Below, one piece after another: positions 14,009 to 28,553 of a DNA stretch of 64,000 nucleotides (positions are counted from its first letter, which is position 1; each line of letters begins with the position of its first letter). The DNA comes from Astrocystis sublimbata (lineage: Eukaryota; Ascomycota; Sordariomycetes; Xylariales; Xylariaceae). The translations under genes and the position numbers were made by a program. The DNA lies in NCBI GenBank assembly GCA_022453515.1, contig JAJNNY010000029.1, positions 124,001-188,000 of the forward strand. Direction: 5' to 3'. Below the pieces are notes generated by a model. The model did not search any database, had not been told where the DNA came from, and saw only the letters and a list, made by a program, of their open reading frames with translations.

Positions 14009-16727
14009 GACGCTGAGAAGAGGCAAGAGACAGAGTACCTAACGAGCCAGAGCCAGCCTTGGATACTTGTCCTTACATACACCGCAACTTGGAACTTTCG
14101 GTCTTGCTACGGGCTATCGCACACTCCGATCTTAAGGCTGTACAATCGCATGCATACATTATTCTTACTCATTGGCTGACAGCTCCTTTTTGGAAGGGGC
14201 TGAGCATGTGTGAGATAAGCTGCCGAGCGGCCCAAGCATCGAGTTGGCCTAAAACAACGACATGAAGTGCGGACCTTCTCTGGGCTTTCCAGACTCTTTC
14301 CGTCTCGGGCCAATCCACACAATTATCCCAGCCGCCTGTGCGGGGTGATAGTCTGGGGAGCCTTGTCGCCTATCTCGTCGACTCGCTCTCCCGATTCGCT
14401 CGCCTGGAGCGACCCTTGCGCATTGACGAGAACCAGCGATGCTTGTCTTGGATGCTTGGTTGTTTCTTTTTTAGGAATTCGCTGACGTTTTCCCCGGCCC
14501 CTGTCCATAAGGAAATACCAAACAATAGGTACCTTACGACTAGACACGGAGGCGAGAGAGCCAATGGAGCCGGCGGACCCAATATCCACATCCTACGTAC
14601 AAAGGCATGCATTGACAAGCCCATTGAAACAATCGGTCATCCCCGAACGGCACTTGAACTGAACCACCCCAGCCCAGCACTACTCGTAGAGCATGCCGTT
14701 TGAAGTCATTCTCGCCGAGTTGAATATGAGTATTGTCATGCCACCAGCTCTCTTATGAAAACCCACATAGGCACATGTTGCGGTGTCACAGTCGCGGGGA
14801 GTGCAGAATCAGATCAAATTGTATTTTATTTTGGTCGGCCCAAAACAAAGCAAAATGGGGCTAAGCGCATGAGGCCAATCGTCTTTGGTCGACGCGACGG
14901 CAAAACATCATAGGACAGACACCTGGCAAATGCATATCCATAGTCTCACAACTGCACTCACACGGACGCTTTGTATTGCATCCAACCAGACGGCCATTCG
15001 AAAGCATGTTGTGACCTGTACACGGCGGATTCTAATCCTCCAAGGTGCAGAAAATACCCCCCTTTCCTACGGGAAGATCACAACGAGGCTCAGCAATGGT
15101 GGAATGCATCCACGCCTACCGAACGCGTGTTGGACGAGTAGGCATTCTCAAATACTAAGACGTTACATCATGAACAGCTGGTGGCTCGCTCGCTCCCTCA
15201 TCCCACATTTCCTATTCGGGTATGCCAAGAGATGCCAAGAGACCCCGTAATCTGGCGGTGCGTGGGGGCTCGGGTTGCTAGGATTCAAGTGCGTTATCGA
15301 CATACAATTAGGTAGGTCCCTTACGGTGTACAGTAAGTTTCAATGTGACGAAAGTCTCAGTGACATACTCCGTACATTTGTACCCTCAGCTCTCTTGACT
15401 GCTATTGACGTGAGACTTGGCTGATGCTGTGAACAACTTGACTCGCTACAGTATTGCACACAGAACTGCACATATATATGGCCCTTTTCGCTGTCTATTG
15501 ATTGCGGAGTGGCGTGGTAGGCAAGGTCGAACCAGAATCACACATTCGCACTCCTGCAGGGTACTTTTACCCCGTGTAAAACCTGTACCTCTCAGATGAA
15601 ATACCGTCAACCCGAGGAACCAAAAACATAAGATAAAGTGACACAACCTTCGAGACTCGGACTTCCGATGGATAATGTCGACGAGCCGGCATTCCTCTCG
15701 CGACAGCGCCTGGCCTCACTCAACTTTTCACCGGCAGACAGGATTCACCGGCGTTACACCGCAGCCTGTGATCTTCGAGGCTGCTAACATGAAACTGTAG
15801 GCTCATCAGGGACTTTGTAAAAGCCACGTTTCACTCCCGTAATACGAAGCACTGTCTGCTGCGCACGGTATTTCCACTCATCATGAGACTGTAACGTACG
15901 ACAGGCAATTATGTATCTCTTTCATAACCCGTGCAACTTAGTATGTCGAGTTTATCAGCAGTGCCATCTTTCCGTCAATAAGCAACAGTTCGACACAACG
16001 CTCCGTATCACCGGAACATCAACGTCTATTATCCACGGGCACTCAAAGCTCATGTAGAAATGAAGCTGGAACATTGCGCAAATTTGCAGATACTATGAGA
16101 CAAAGATAGCGAGCGGCTCACATGTCGATTGTCGGGACTATCACACAAAACTGACGATACCCAGTCCCCCAGCCTCAATTGTCTCTGGAGCAATACCTGA
16201 TACCTGACCCCCACACTTCAATCGAGCAACTTACGGAGTATGTATATAGCACGCGGGATGCTTCAGACAAGAACGTGTCTCGGCGCGGAGAAGTATGGGG
16301 GCACGGGGGCACGGGGTCACCAGTACATCAGACTTAAGCGAATCTTCATTGCTTGTCTCTTATCCACTTCGTGAACGTGGTGTCTTGGACAGGTGCAACT
16401 GATGCCATGATGTTGTAATAACGAATCTCTCATTCACATCGTGGCAAGGTGATGTTGCATGTCAAAGTGTTGACTGCGTGGCTGATTGTACTCATGGTCT
16501 CGCACTCCTAGGCCTCATAGTGCAAGCACATCAATATATACAAGGTCATCGCGATCCTTTATAGCAGCGCCGACTGTTGCGACGTTCTGGGTAACATGTT
16601 CAGTTGTCCATTCAGTCTTTGAACGACGAAAGGAGGGATCCTGTTGCTTCGCTAATGAAGCTGCACTCTCAGTCTCCGAAGGCAATCGATCCTCCCCAAG
16701 CTCCCATGTCAAACAACGAAAGCTCTA

Positions 16728-17993
16728 TTGTTATCTTATATGGAGTCTCGGACTTACGAGGGAACATTGGCAGCCAGCGAGAGACTGACTCAACCTATAG
16801 TCGATCATGCAATACTTGAGGCTATCCGTGGCATCCGAGACCCAAACGCTCCCCCGAAGTCTGATACAGGACTAAGACAACACTTCACGACTCTTCATCT
16901 TATTGCTGACCATCTCTGTTGATTTGATTGCTCTCTCAATGCGGTGCGTTGCATTGAGCCGGAACCGATCGAACGGACTTATAAAGGGATCGAGTTGCCA
17001 TCCAAACCCGTGAGCAAGGGTTCAGAAACGTAGGCTCTGCTTTCCTTAGATCGAACATGGGATAGGCAGATTACAATTATGAAGCGAATGCTAATCCACC
17101 AGATGTGACTGGTTCATGTTACATTCACCGAGGTCTGGACTCCTGCATTATCTCACTTGAATGGTGCGATTATTCTCTCTCCATACGATACCTGGCACGG
17201 AGGCTTTTGCGTCGTTCCAAGATCTAGACCTTTCCGATCCGCCCAACCTTGCCGTCACAGACCAAGAGGGGTGATTGCCTAAGATGATATCGGAGACCCG
17301 GGCTGGCGAGGGCTGGGTAGCAATTCTCATTGTCTGCAAGATCGCGATACAGATTATAGGACACTAGCCACGATTGCCCTCTGTGTCTCTCCAGCGATTC
17401 ACATGCGAGCCTGATGTATCCGGCTCGATAGAGTCATTCCGCTCGGCCTGCACTCGGCGAACGCAAGCCGTAGGATCTTCACACCCTCAGTGCTCATCAT
17501 ACGGGAGCTCCCGCGGACCGTATGATGGCTGCTTAATAAGTACTTTCGAAAGCATTGCCGTCGTTCTGGCGCACCGATATACTTCCCGTGCCGCCCAATT
17601 TCTACAGGTGGGATAGATACTGTGTCTTATTCGCGGACCCAACGGCGTGGGATTATATGATATACCTCCTCCCGAATCTGCTATTACCCATGTTACAGTA
17701 CCCGCTTTCGGATCGTACGAGAAGGTTTTCCTAGTGGGCAGAGGGCCTCCTGGCTCGCCTGGCTCGATGCTGGGGCCGTCTTAATCAATCTGTTATGCCT
17801 TGCCGATACCGTAGATCGTCTTTATCACCCCGCAGAAGAGCCGTCCGATTAGCCTCTGACTGATGAGGGGAAGTCTGTCGACGTCGTATTCAACCACGCC
17901 GCCGCACACCACAATCAGCACACCCTCGAAAGACGTGATGGTCGTCTAGCGGTGAAAAAGCTGTCACAATACGTATCGCCACTATATTTCTGA
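16728..17993 (+). pseudogene. possible decayed protein-coding gene, family unknown
   Basis: Several stretches read like ordinary protein but are split by stops and frame changes. One frame at 16728-16922 includes DPNAPPKSDTGLRQHF. Another at 16923-17033 includes RTYKGIELPSKPVSKG. A third runs at 17661-17849 and, after one TAG at 17850, continues to 17990, with ASWLAWLDAGAVLINLLCLA and later SVDVVFNHAAAHH. No canonical introns rejoin these pieces. I do not recognise the family. The region may be the relic of a gene inactivated by point mutations and small indels, or a chance run of open frames. Confidence 0.3.
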
Positions 17994-19840
17994 CAGTATA
18001 GGTAGCTTTTGAGGTTTTCCTCTGTCGGATGATTAGGAGTATTGTTCGGGATTGCAGCAGTCTTCACGTACCCTCAATGATTGCATTCACGGTAGATAAG
18101 GACACGTTGGCTGACTTGGTACCTGTGGGCCGGTTATCTGGCGATAGGTTCATCTCATCAGTGTTCGACGCTGAAGTTCTAGACCAGCTCGTCCATTTTC
18201 GACCGGCTCATGTGTCCACGTTTGCTCTTCGCCGTGTTAGCACTGTAACAGTGTGATCGTTCGCGCGTCAAGTACCGGATTGCACGATGAACATCCTTGC
18301 GAACATGATGCCACAAATTGCACTGCTAGATCTCGCGTCATCGAGATTCAGATATGAGCCTGCATACCTAGTGTCATAGCGTAATCTAATCTCTCATTTA
18401 CCATAGATATGATGGCACCTATAGGTTCCATTCCCTAGATAGCAGGCTGGCAGGCAGACAGGCAGCTTCTCCAAGCTCAATCAACGATACAGGAAACTCC
18501 AGTTGTGTGATGCTACTTCGTCGCAGTCCTCCCATTCACGCTGCTTTCTTCAGGCTGGAGAGCAGCCTCATTGAGAAAGTACAGGCGGAGATTCTCTCCG
18601 TTTGGTGAATAGGCGAGGAATACTTAACCGAGGGATCATTGTCCCACCCATCGCCGGGGAAATCGGCCCGCCAGTAGACCCGGCTTCGTGGCACAGCATG
18701 CCCAACACCCTCATGGCCCATCGCCTATTATAAAGGGCACCCTTCACTGGCATCACGTAGCATAAGCGAGAAAATTTTATCCTCGAGCATAGTAGGATCA
18801 GTACAGAAATTTTCAGGCTACTGGGAGTACTTTGATATACGTCTAGTCGAAGTAATTGAACTCTGAAACACTGTGGACACAAGATTCGCGCGAATAAGAG
18901 CCGTGCTTAGACACAGACAGTTGGAGACACGGTGATTAGCTCTCATGGCTACCTATCTAATCAGAATGAAAAGTCACATGATACTCGATTGAAGGTTTGA
19001 GCCTAACGATGTAATTTCAGTTATTGGATCTATTGATATCATGGAAGCCAATGAGACTGGGACTTAAAGCTTTTTTTCTTGTGTAGGGGTAAGTCAGAAG
19101 CAGCTGTTCGCGCGGACAAATGTCAAAGCATATCGGAATAGGGCAGATTCCAGATAATGGTAACAAAAGAGCTATTCGTGAGCAGAGTAATCTAGTAAGC
19201 CAACTTTAGTACGAGTTTCAGATGAGGCATTTATAAAATTCAAAAGCTCACTCGGGTATTGGTATTCTGAGGTAGATGTCAAGTCGACTGCATACCTACC
19301 TGGTAGCAACTACGGGTGGTCAGTAGAGGCGCATACCGCACCTCATGTAGGTACTTATGAACAACTCCCACTAACATCACTGGCTGGAAAGGAACGCATA
19401 AATTGGTGAATATCGCGAATTAGATACATGAACACTCCAGCCATTCTCATTCGCATCAAATTGCGGCATAGAATGAAAGTTCGTTGTTTCCCCCCCAGAC
19501 CCCCATGCTGACGTTGCAAGTGAGACCTGCGGCAGATCAGAAGTACGCCACAATGTAAAAGTCAGGTGTTTTGAGTGAGTGATCCTTGCCCAATGTGATT
19601 CCCAGAAACCTCATACAACACGCGGAATTGATATCGAAATTGTTCCGTGTCACCTTCTGTGTCCCAGATCCAGTAAAAGACAGACCATTGTCACTCATTA
19701 TCAGCCACCACATGCAAAAGGTCTTTCGAACAGCCTTTCATCGTTCAGATTGTCTAATCGAGACCAAGGGTGATTGTGAGAACTCTCAACCCAAACTGTT
19801 CAAAAGAGCGATCAAAATATTCTTGGATCAAACCAAACAC
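17994..19840. other. intergenic region
   Basis: Nothing is supported here beyond short open frames. The right part should contain the 3' UTR of the minus-strand SNF2 gene that ends at 19841. Confidence 0.5.
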
Positions 19841-22800
19841 TCAATCGGAAGACTCGGAATCGGAAGACTCGGAATCGGAATACTCGGAATCGGAATACTT
19901 GGAATCGGAAGACCCAGAATCGGACTCATCACCTGAAAGAGCTTCCTCGTCAGAATCATCAAATGGAGACTCAAAAGCGTCACGGTCGCCCATTAGCCAC
20001 ATATACTCCCTTTCTTTGAGTGGCTTGGGTTTGCGGCCATGTGCCATGGCCTCTTTGATCTCTGAGGTCTTTTTGGCCTGCATCGCGCGAATTCGATCAT
20101 CAATAGTATCCTCAGCGAAAAGGCGAATCAAGTATGTTTTCTTGCTCTGTCCATGACGCTTGAGGCGACCGAATGCTTGGGACTCTGCGGCACAATTCCA
20201 CCAGGGATTCATAATGATCATTCGATTAGCCTCGGTCACGTTCAATCCAACGTTGCCAGCTCCCATAGTAGAGATCTAGGTGACAGTTCAGCTGGGACAC
20301 TTCTTTTTGATTAAGCGATGATGAACGGGTTACATACCATGACTTTAATTTCATGATTCGTTTTGAAATCGTCGAGGTTCGTCGCTCGGTTCAGAACAGT
20401 CATCCCACTGCCGCAGTAGTAAACGAACTCGATCTTTTCTTTGTTGAGCATTCGCCCTAGAATTTTCGCAGTCCCGATCCATTCCGTGAAAATCACGATC
20501 TTGTCGTCCGGCGCTTCTGTTTGCCAATCATTGACAATTTTAATTGCAGCAGTTAACTTCGTACTAGGAGTGATGGTGTTTTCCTTATCGCACTTTTCCA
20601 GCCAGCGGCAAAACGTCATACTCATCTGGGGTTGCATCCCGTTATGGTCATCCCCTGGAGATCGTTGGCTTCGTTCTTTCTTGACAACCACCGAGAAGCC
20701 ACGGCCATTGTCATATCGAAAAGATTCTGTCGTCAGTTTCGCCGGGATTTCTTGCCGAAGTTCTTTTCTGTCAGGATCCTCCTTAATACCAGCGAACGTC
20801 TTGCCGCATTGGGGACACTTGCACTGCCTTTTACCCTCCTCGTAAGCATTGTCGACAACTCCCCTGTAGCAATTTCGACATAACACATGGCCGCACTGTG
20901 AATGTTAACAAATCTACCTACCATAAAAACACCATATGGCCAGTGGTATTTACCTGGAGTTGCCGGAGTTCGGACACAGATGAGCATTCAAGACACCCGT
21001 CATTGTTTTGTGAATAGAGAGTGTCGTCTAAATGGGCTATAATGTAGGTGACTACGTCGAGAGCACTCGTTTCCTTTGGCCCTTCAGGTGGAGTCGATGC
21101 AGTCTCGTTCCTGGCTTTCACCTTGGCGATGTCGATTTGTCGGAGTTTTGCAATCAAGCTCTCCAGGTCGGCTTTGTCTAGGGTGTCCTTAATGCATTTC
21201 TCCAAGAGGAAAATATGATCAACCGATTGCCTAAGCCTTGTAGTCCGGAGGTAGGGATTTGAAATCGGGCCGTGATGCTCAAGTTTCTTAATCTCAGGTT
21301 GTCGGCCAGCTTTCTTGTTCTTAGCTGCGATCTTTTTCTTTTCTCTGATTTCCGCCTCAATTCGGAGCATAACTTCCTCTAGGAATCTGTGACAGTATTA
21401 GCTCCGTTTTCAAAATGTCACGTCTGTCTTACCTTGCCACTGTCATCTCTTCGTCTGTGAGTCTTAAAACTTTGTCCTCGACGATGTGCTCCGGGAGCTG
21501 ACATATCTTTCGGCCCAAGAAATCTTGAGTTGATTCACTAATACCATGCTCAGTCAAAGTGTAAACCCTCGATCCCGGAAGTAGACATACCGTCGATACA
21601 TGATATGGGCTAAAATCTGCATCATTCGATCTGCCGAGCCGTTCTGCGATTATGAGCATCATATAGTATTGTTGGCTTGCAACTGACGAAGGGTCGATAA
21701 TTCGAGACTTGCACTCTTTGGTTTGTTCCATTTCTTTACGAATTGCTCGTACTCTTCAGTCGGGTCAATACCGAAGAAGTCAAAGTATGGCAAACATTCT
21801 ATGAAAAATCAGTTCATCAGAAAGCATGGCGTTTTGAGCTGTGACCATCACCCTTAATACCGTTTCTCAGTGGGGTCCCGGATAGTATCCATCTGAGTTG
21901 TGCTCTTAGCTGACAGCAGGCTCTGGAAGCTATAATCAGAGTCAGTTATGTAAATCTTCGAACACCGTATTAATGCAGGACATACTGCTCCCCTTGCGAT
22001 TCCTGATGCTATCACCCTCGTCCAATATAATGCGGTAGAATTCCGCACTGAATAGAGCTCCGCTGTCTTTCTTGGAACCAGAGGACTGTAGTCTGAATTC
22101 GCGTTCCATTTGACTATAAGTTGCGAGCCTAAAGTCGTCAGCTATGAGCACCAAAGGCAGATAGATAGATCTCAACTTACACGACCTGGAACGCCGTTAT
22201 TGACAAGCGTTTCATGCCTCCGGTATACTTAACCACATCATCTTCCGAAAAGTTTGCATGCCGCAACAGTTCTTGATGCCACTGCTCTACGAGACCCTGG
22301 TTAGGTACCACAATAAGAGTCGCACCCTGGTGATTTCGCCTCACTGCCTTGCCGGGCGGGTTGGCTACCATGCAAGCGATGGCTTGCACTGTCTTCCCTA
22401 TGCCCATTTCATCGGCAAGAATACCTCCCCTCAAAGCCCTCCGTGGCTCTTCCATACGGTCTGTTGGTTGAGTGGCCATGTTTTCATGCTTTGCTGGGTC
22501 TTTCAACCCTCTCATCCTCTCCCGACGTAACATGAAAGCAGCGCCACTGACTTGATAGTCTCGGAGGTAGCTCTTCATTCCTTCAACCTGGAACATTCAA
22601 TTGGACAAATCATTATCTTGGCTCACACGTTGGATCTTGGATTTGAATACCAAAAGTGCTTCGTTGAGCGTAGTTAAGTCACGTTTTCTCTGGGCTGGAG
22701 TATCCTCTGGAGCATCGGACGACTGATACTGCTGCCCTGATATCGGCTCGACCAAATTTCCCAACTGGCCTTCAAGTTGAACCTTGCGGTCGTTGATCTT

Positions 22801-23001
22801 CTTCTCCTCTCGCTTTTGCCTTTTCTGTTGAGCCGATAGCGGAGGCTCGTCAATCCTATGCTTACCACCAGCCATTCTATCACTACCGGCTGTTTCGGCC
22901 GTATATATGATGTGTGTCGGCTTGGGCTTATTGGAAGAGCGCAAAGTAGTCTTGCCTATGATCTCATCAGAGTCCTGTAGTGCCATATTTGTGATGCGCA
23001 A
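19841..23001 (-). CDS. SNF2-family ATPase with embedded RING finger (Rad5/Rad16-like)
   Basis: A ten-exon gene: 23001-22627, 22587-22181, 22128-21986, 21929-21852, 21798-21715, 21630-21591, 21537-21433, 21386-20954, 20895-20338 and 20275-19841. All phases agree and give 885 residues. Visible motifs are Walker A (DEMGIGKT, about 184-191), motif II written DEGD (297-300) where DEAH or DEGH is usual, and RWILSGTPLRN. A C3HC4 RING (C542 to C585, with CGHVLCRNC and CPQC) lies between the two ATPase lobes. Helicase motif VI is GRLKRHGQ (777-784). The C-terminus is an acidic Ser/Asp/Glu repeat. SNF2 proteins with an internal RING are DNA translocases linked to post-replication or excision repair and often act as ubiquitin ligases. 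The exact orthologue is uncertain. The first intron is only 39 nt. ATGs at 23001 and 22986 are both possible starts. Confidence 0.88.
19843..19925 (-). repeat. coding tandem repeat, Ser-Asp-Ser-Glu type
   Basis: An imperfect 15-bp-like unit (CGGAATCGGAAGACT and variants on the + strand) repeats about five times. It encodes the acidic SDSESSDSESSD tail of the SNF2 protein and abuts the stop codon. Length variation here would change only the tail. Confidence 0.8.
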
Positions 23002-24800
23002 CAGTTGTGGTATGTTCAGCTGCTTTTGAGATGAGGTTGTAGAGAAAGAACTTGGATAAAGTTTTGAAGAGAAAGATCACAGGAGAAAATTGCTGGGTGA
23101 AATGGAAAAGGGACAATTGCCGCTCATAATCAATAATGACAATGACACCCCAAATTTGAGTGACTTACCACAGTGAAGGGGTAGACAAAAGTCTACGTCG
23201 ATGAGGTTGTTAGGATAAGCGAGGCTGTCGATAAGGCAAAAGTGCCACAGGAGATAGATATGAAGGCGAGCCTTTCCTAATAATGGAGGTGGATTCGAGT
23301 CAATGGAAGTTATATGAAGCGTCTTCGAGGCGTAGCGAGGACGATGACAGTGCTAGCATTGGGCTTGAGATGAGGGCATGAGACAGGGTAGTGTTGAGTA
23401 GGAAGGATGCTGTTGCCCTTTTAGCCACGTACGTAGGTACATGAGTTAAGGACGACGTACCTTCTGTAATCGTCTTCGAGCCTCGGTGTCGAGTTCTTGC
23501 TCTTTGATAGGCTCACAGAGCAAAGGGAACCTAAATGAGCAACAGGGCACTTGGTGTTCTGCCTTGATGTGATGTGATGTGGTAGGTATCTAGGAACCAG
23601 GCTACTCTGGTGTTGTTGGTGAAGTATTAGTGAGCTAGCGCCTCGGCGAGTAAGCAGCTTCCCAAAGTCGATATGCTCGATGATTGAAAATTTGGCAGTG
23701 GCTACAGAAAGACGGATTGAGTGTGTCAGATAGCACGTCGAAGAACAAGTCTCATAAGACTGGGTCGTGTCTGTAAGTTGTAGAGGTATCGTGTGTCAAG
23801 CTGTCAAATCAACGGCGGCAACAAGTGCGAACCCTTCCGCCACTACGTTCCTGCCGAGGACTGGGATGTATGAGTAAAAGAAGTCGCGTAGTGTCGGACC
23901 ACCATCAACGTGGCTGCTTGCTCAAGACTCACCGTTATGAACCGTGACCTGATATGCCAATGGCACTACCTACCTGGTATGGGTTGTAAGAGTCGACGAT
24001 TAGGCGAATGCCAGATGCGGGGTGACTAGCATCAAGTGTTGAAGATGGTAAGAAGTACCTAGGTAGGTGCTCCCATCAGTCGGGCCTTACTTACTCTTGG
24101 TCGGGTGGTTTGCCAAATCGCGTGAAGGTTGTAGGTAGTCTACCTTATGGTGAGCAGAATTGATCAATGTTAATGTGACTGGCTCTAGGAGCTATCGCGG
24201 TGGATGAGGTAGTTGTTCGAGATGAGGCTTTGGGGAAATAAACTGGGAAGGCACGCAGAGTTGGCAATGACTTCTATACGCCATTGGCAGCAACCTCAGA
24301 TCCCATACATACGTCGTTGGTATGAACGAACTACCTCACTCATATCGTGTTGGTTTGGCCACCTCTAACCACTGCGAGAAGACTCTGGCAAGACATGGAA
24401 TTTGAGCAAAAGACCAAAAGCATGCTGCGGCTGAATGATGGTACGTCGATAGTCTATCTAGGCGATGTTAATGTACGAATCCTAGTCATCCCGGGCCAAT
24501 TCATCATTGGCCTTGATAAACACGCTCTATTCTAAGTAATGCTACTCATACTGAGGGCACTCACTCGTGGCCACAAACTGGATATCATCATCGCACACCC
24601 TCATATCTTTCATCACAGGGCTCACGATATGTAAGCGAGAGCATAGCATGCGTACATCATCCCAAGTCATCATCTTCATCGATTTTCACTCAAATACAGC
24701 CACCTGAAAGTTGTGTGACTTGCATTCCTAGGTGCCCTCATCCCAGAACGCCGATGCCCAACCGTCGTATCAAAGCTGTGTTGTAGATCACGCCAATCCA
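23002..24800. other. intergenic region between mcm3 and the SNF2 gene
   Basis: This 1.8 kb stretch must hold the SNF2 promoter (minus strand, right of 23001) and the mcm3 3' UTR. Several ACGTAGGTAC and ACCTAGGTAGGT motifs are present at about 23.4 and 24.06 kb. I see no further coding sequence. Confidence 0.5.
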
Positions 24801-27652
<2,852 letters not shown>

Positions 27653-28553
27653 GATGCCTCACACTACACTCTTGTGGACAGGGCTGCACCTCTTGTGTGT
27701 AAAAACCGGGATTGAAGGCGAATTGTGCGGATCGAGGTACTCTGACGCTTCTGTCCGGCTTGAGACGAGGGCGACGAGAAGAGTTGCGATGTTGGCTTGG
27801 CAGTGGTGGGAGGTTGCTTGGTGGGTGGGCAGGCGGTGGACATGCTGGTGGGGGATGTAAACTGGAGCAGGGCCAAAGCCAAGGCTGAGCGCGTCGTGAG
27901 AATTACGCGACACCGCGTCGGGGCAAGATCAATTAAAATACCCACTTCGAGTAATATCTCTCATCCGACTATCTCCGCCCCTAGCCGGCCCGATTCTGGT
28001 TGGAGGGTTTCCAGTAAGTGGGGCTTCCAGGTATCCAGGGGTCGAGGGTAGGCGCAGCAAGGCGCAGAGCATGTCGCTGAGTCACCCCCGAAACACCGTG
28101 GATACCATTGAGTCACTGGCCAGAGGCAGGCACCGCAGGGTCAAACCAAAACCACACATAAGTGTTGAGTGTTGTGGGGTCTGTATGATTTTAATCCGAC
28201 TCTGCTTCTGCACTGGCGAATCCCAAGCAAGTACCTTTCGTTTCACCCTAGGCTGAATCTCGAATATGAATCATAATGGCTCAGCTACAACAGCAACCAT
28301 CCCCTGTCAATACCATGCCTCACATCACTCATTGTGGTTATTAAGTAGGCGAGTCTTTTTGGTTTTGATGATATAAAATGTTTCTTGTTTGATTATATAA
28401 TCCAAGTTGTCCATCTCATGATACCCTGTGTTGTGTGTCTAGCCATCAGCAAGCTTGGCGTTTTTTTTCATCGGATCGTCTTTCACGTCCAGTATACTTT
28501 CCTCTCACTTTTTTACTTGATACATATCCTGTTATCGTCTGAAAAATCGAGCT
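27653..28553. promoter_or_regulatory. divergent promoter region, mcm3 and RNA-processing gene
   Basis: A 0.9-kb gap between two start codons facing away from each other. A TATAAAA at 28372-28378 lies about 180 bp before the plus-strand start, and a T-rich stretch follows it. No perfect ACGCGT cell-cycle box was seen, although GCGCGTCG and ACGCGACACCGCG occur near 27.89-27.92 kb on the mcm3 side. Confidence 0.45.

Larger units (their letters stand above)
8793..16600. other. gene-poor intergenic region with simple repeats
   Basis: The first few hundred bases are probably the creA 3' UTR. Beyond that I see only short open frames on both strands with no recognisable motifs, several microsatellites, and AGGTAC/ACCTAGGT motifs. 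The GC-rich stretch at 12.4-13.6 kb gives frames of up to 158 codons on the minus strand, but they are low in family-like features. Confidence 0.55.
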
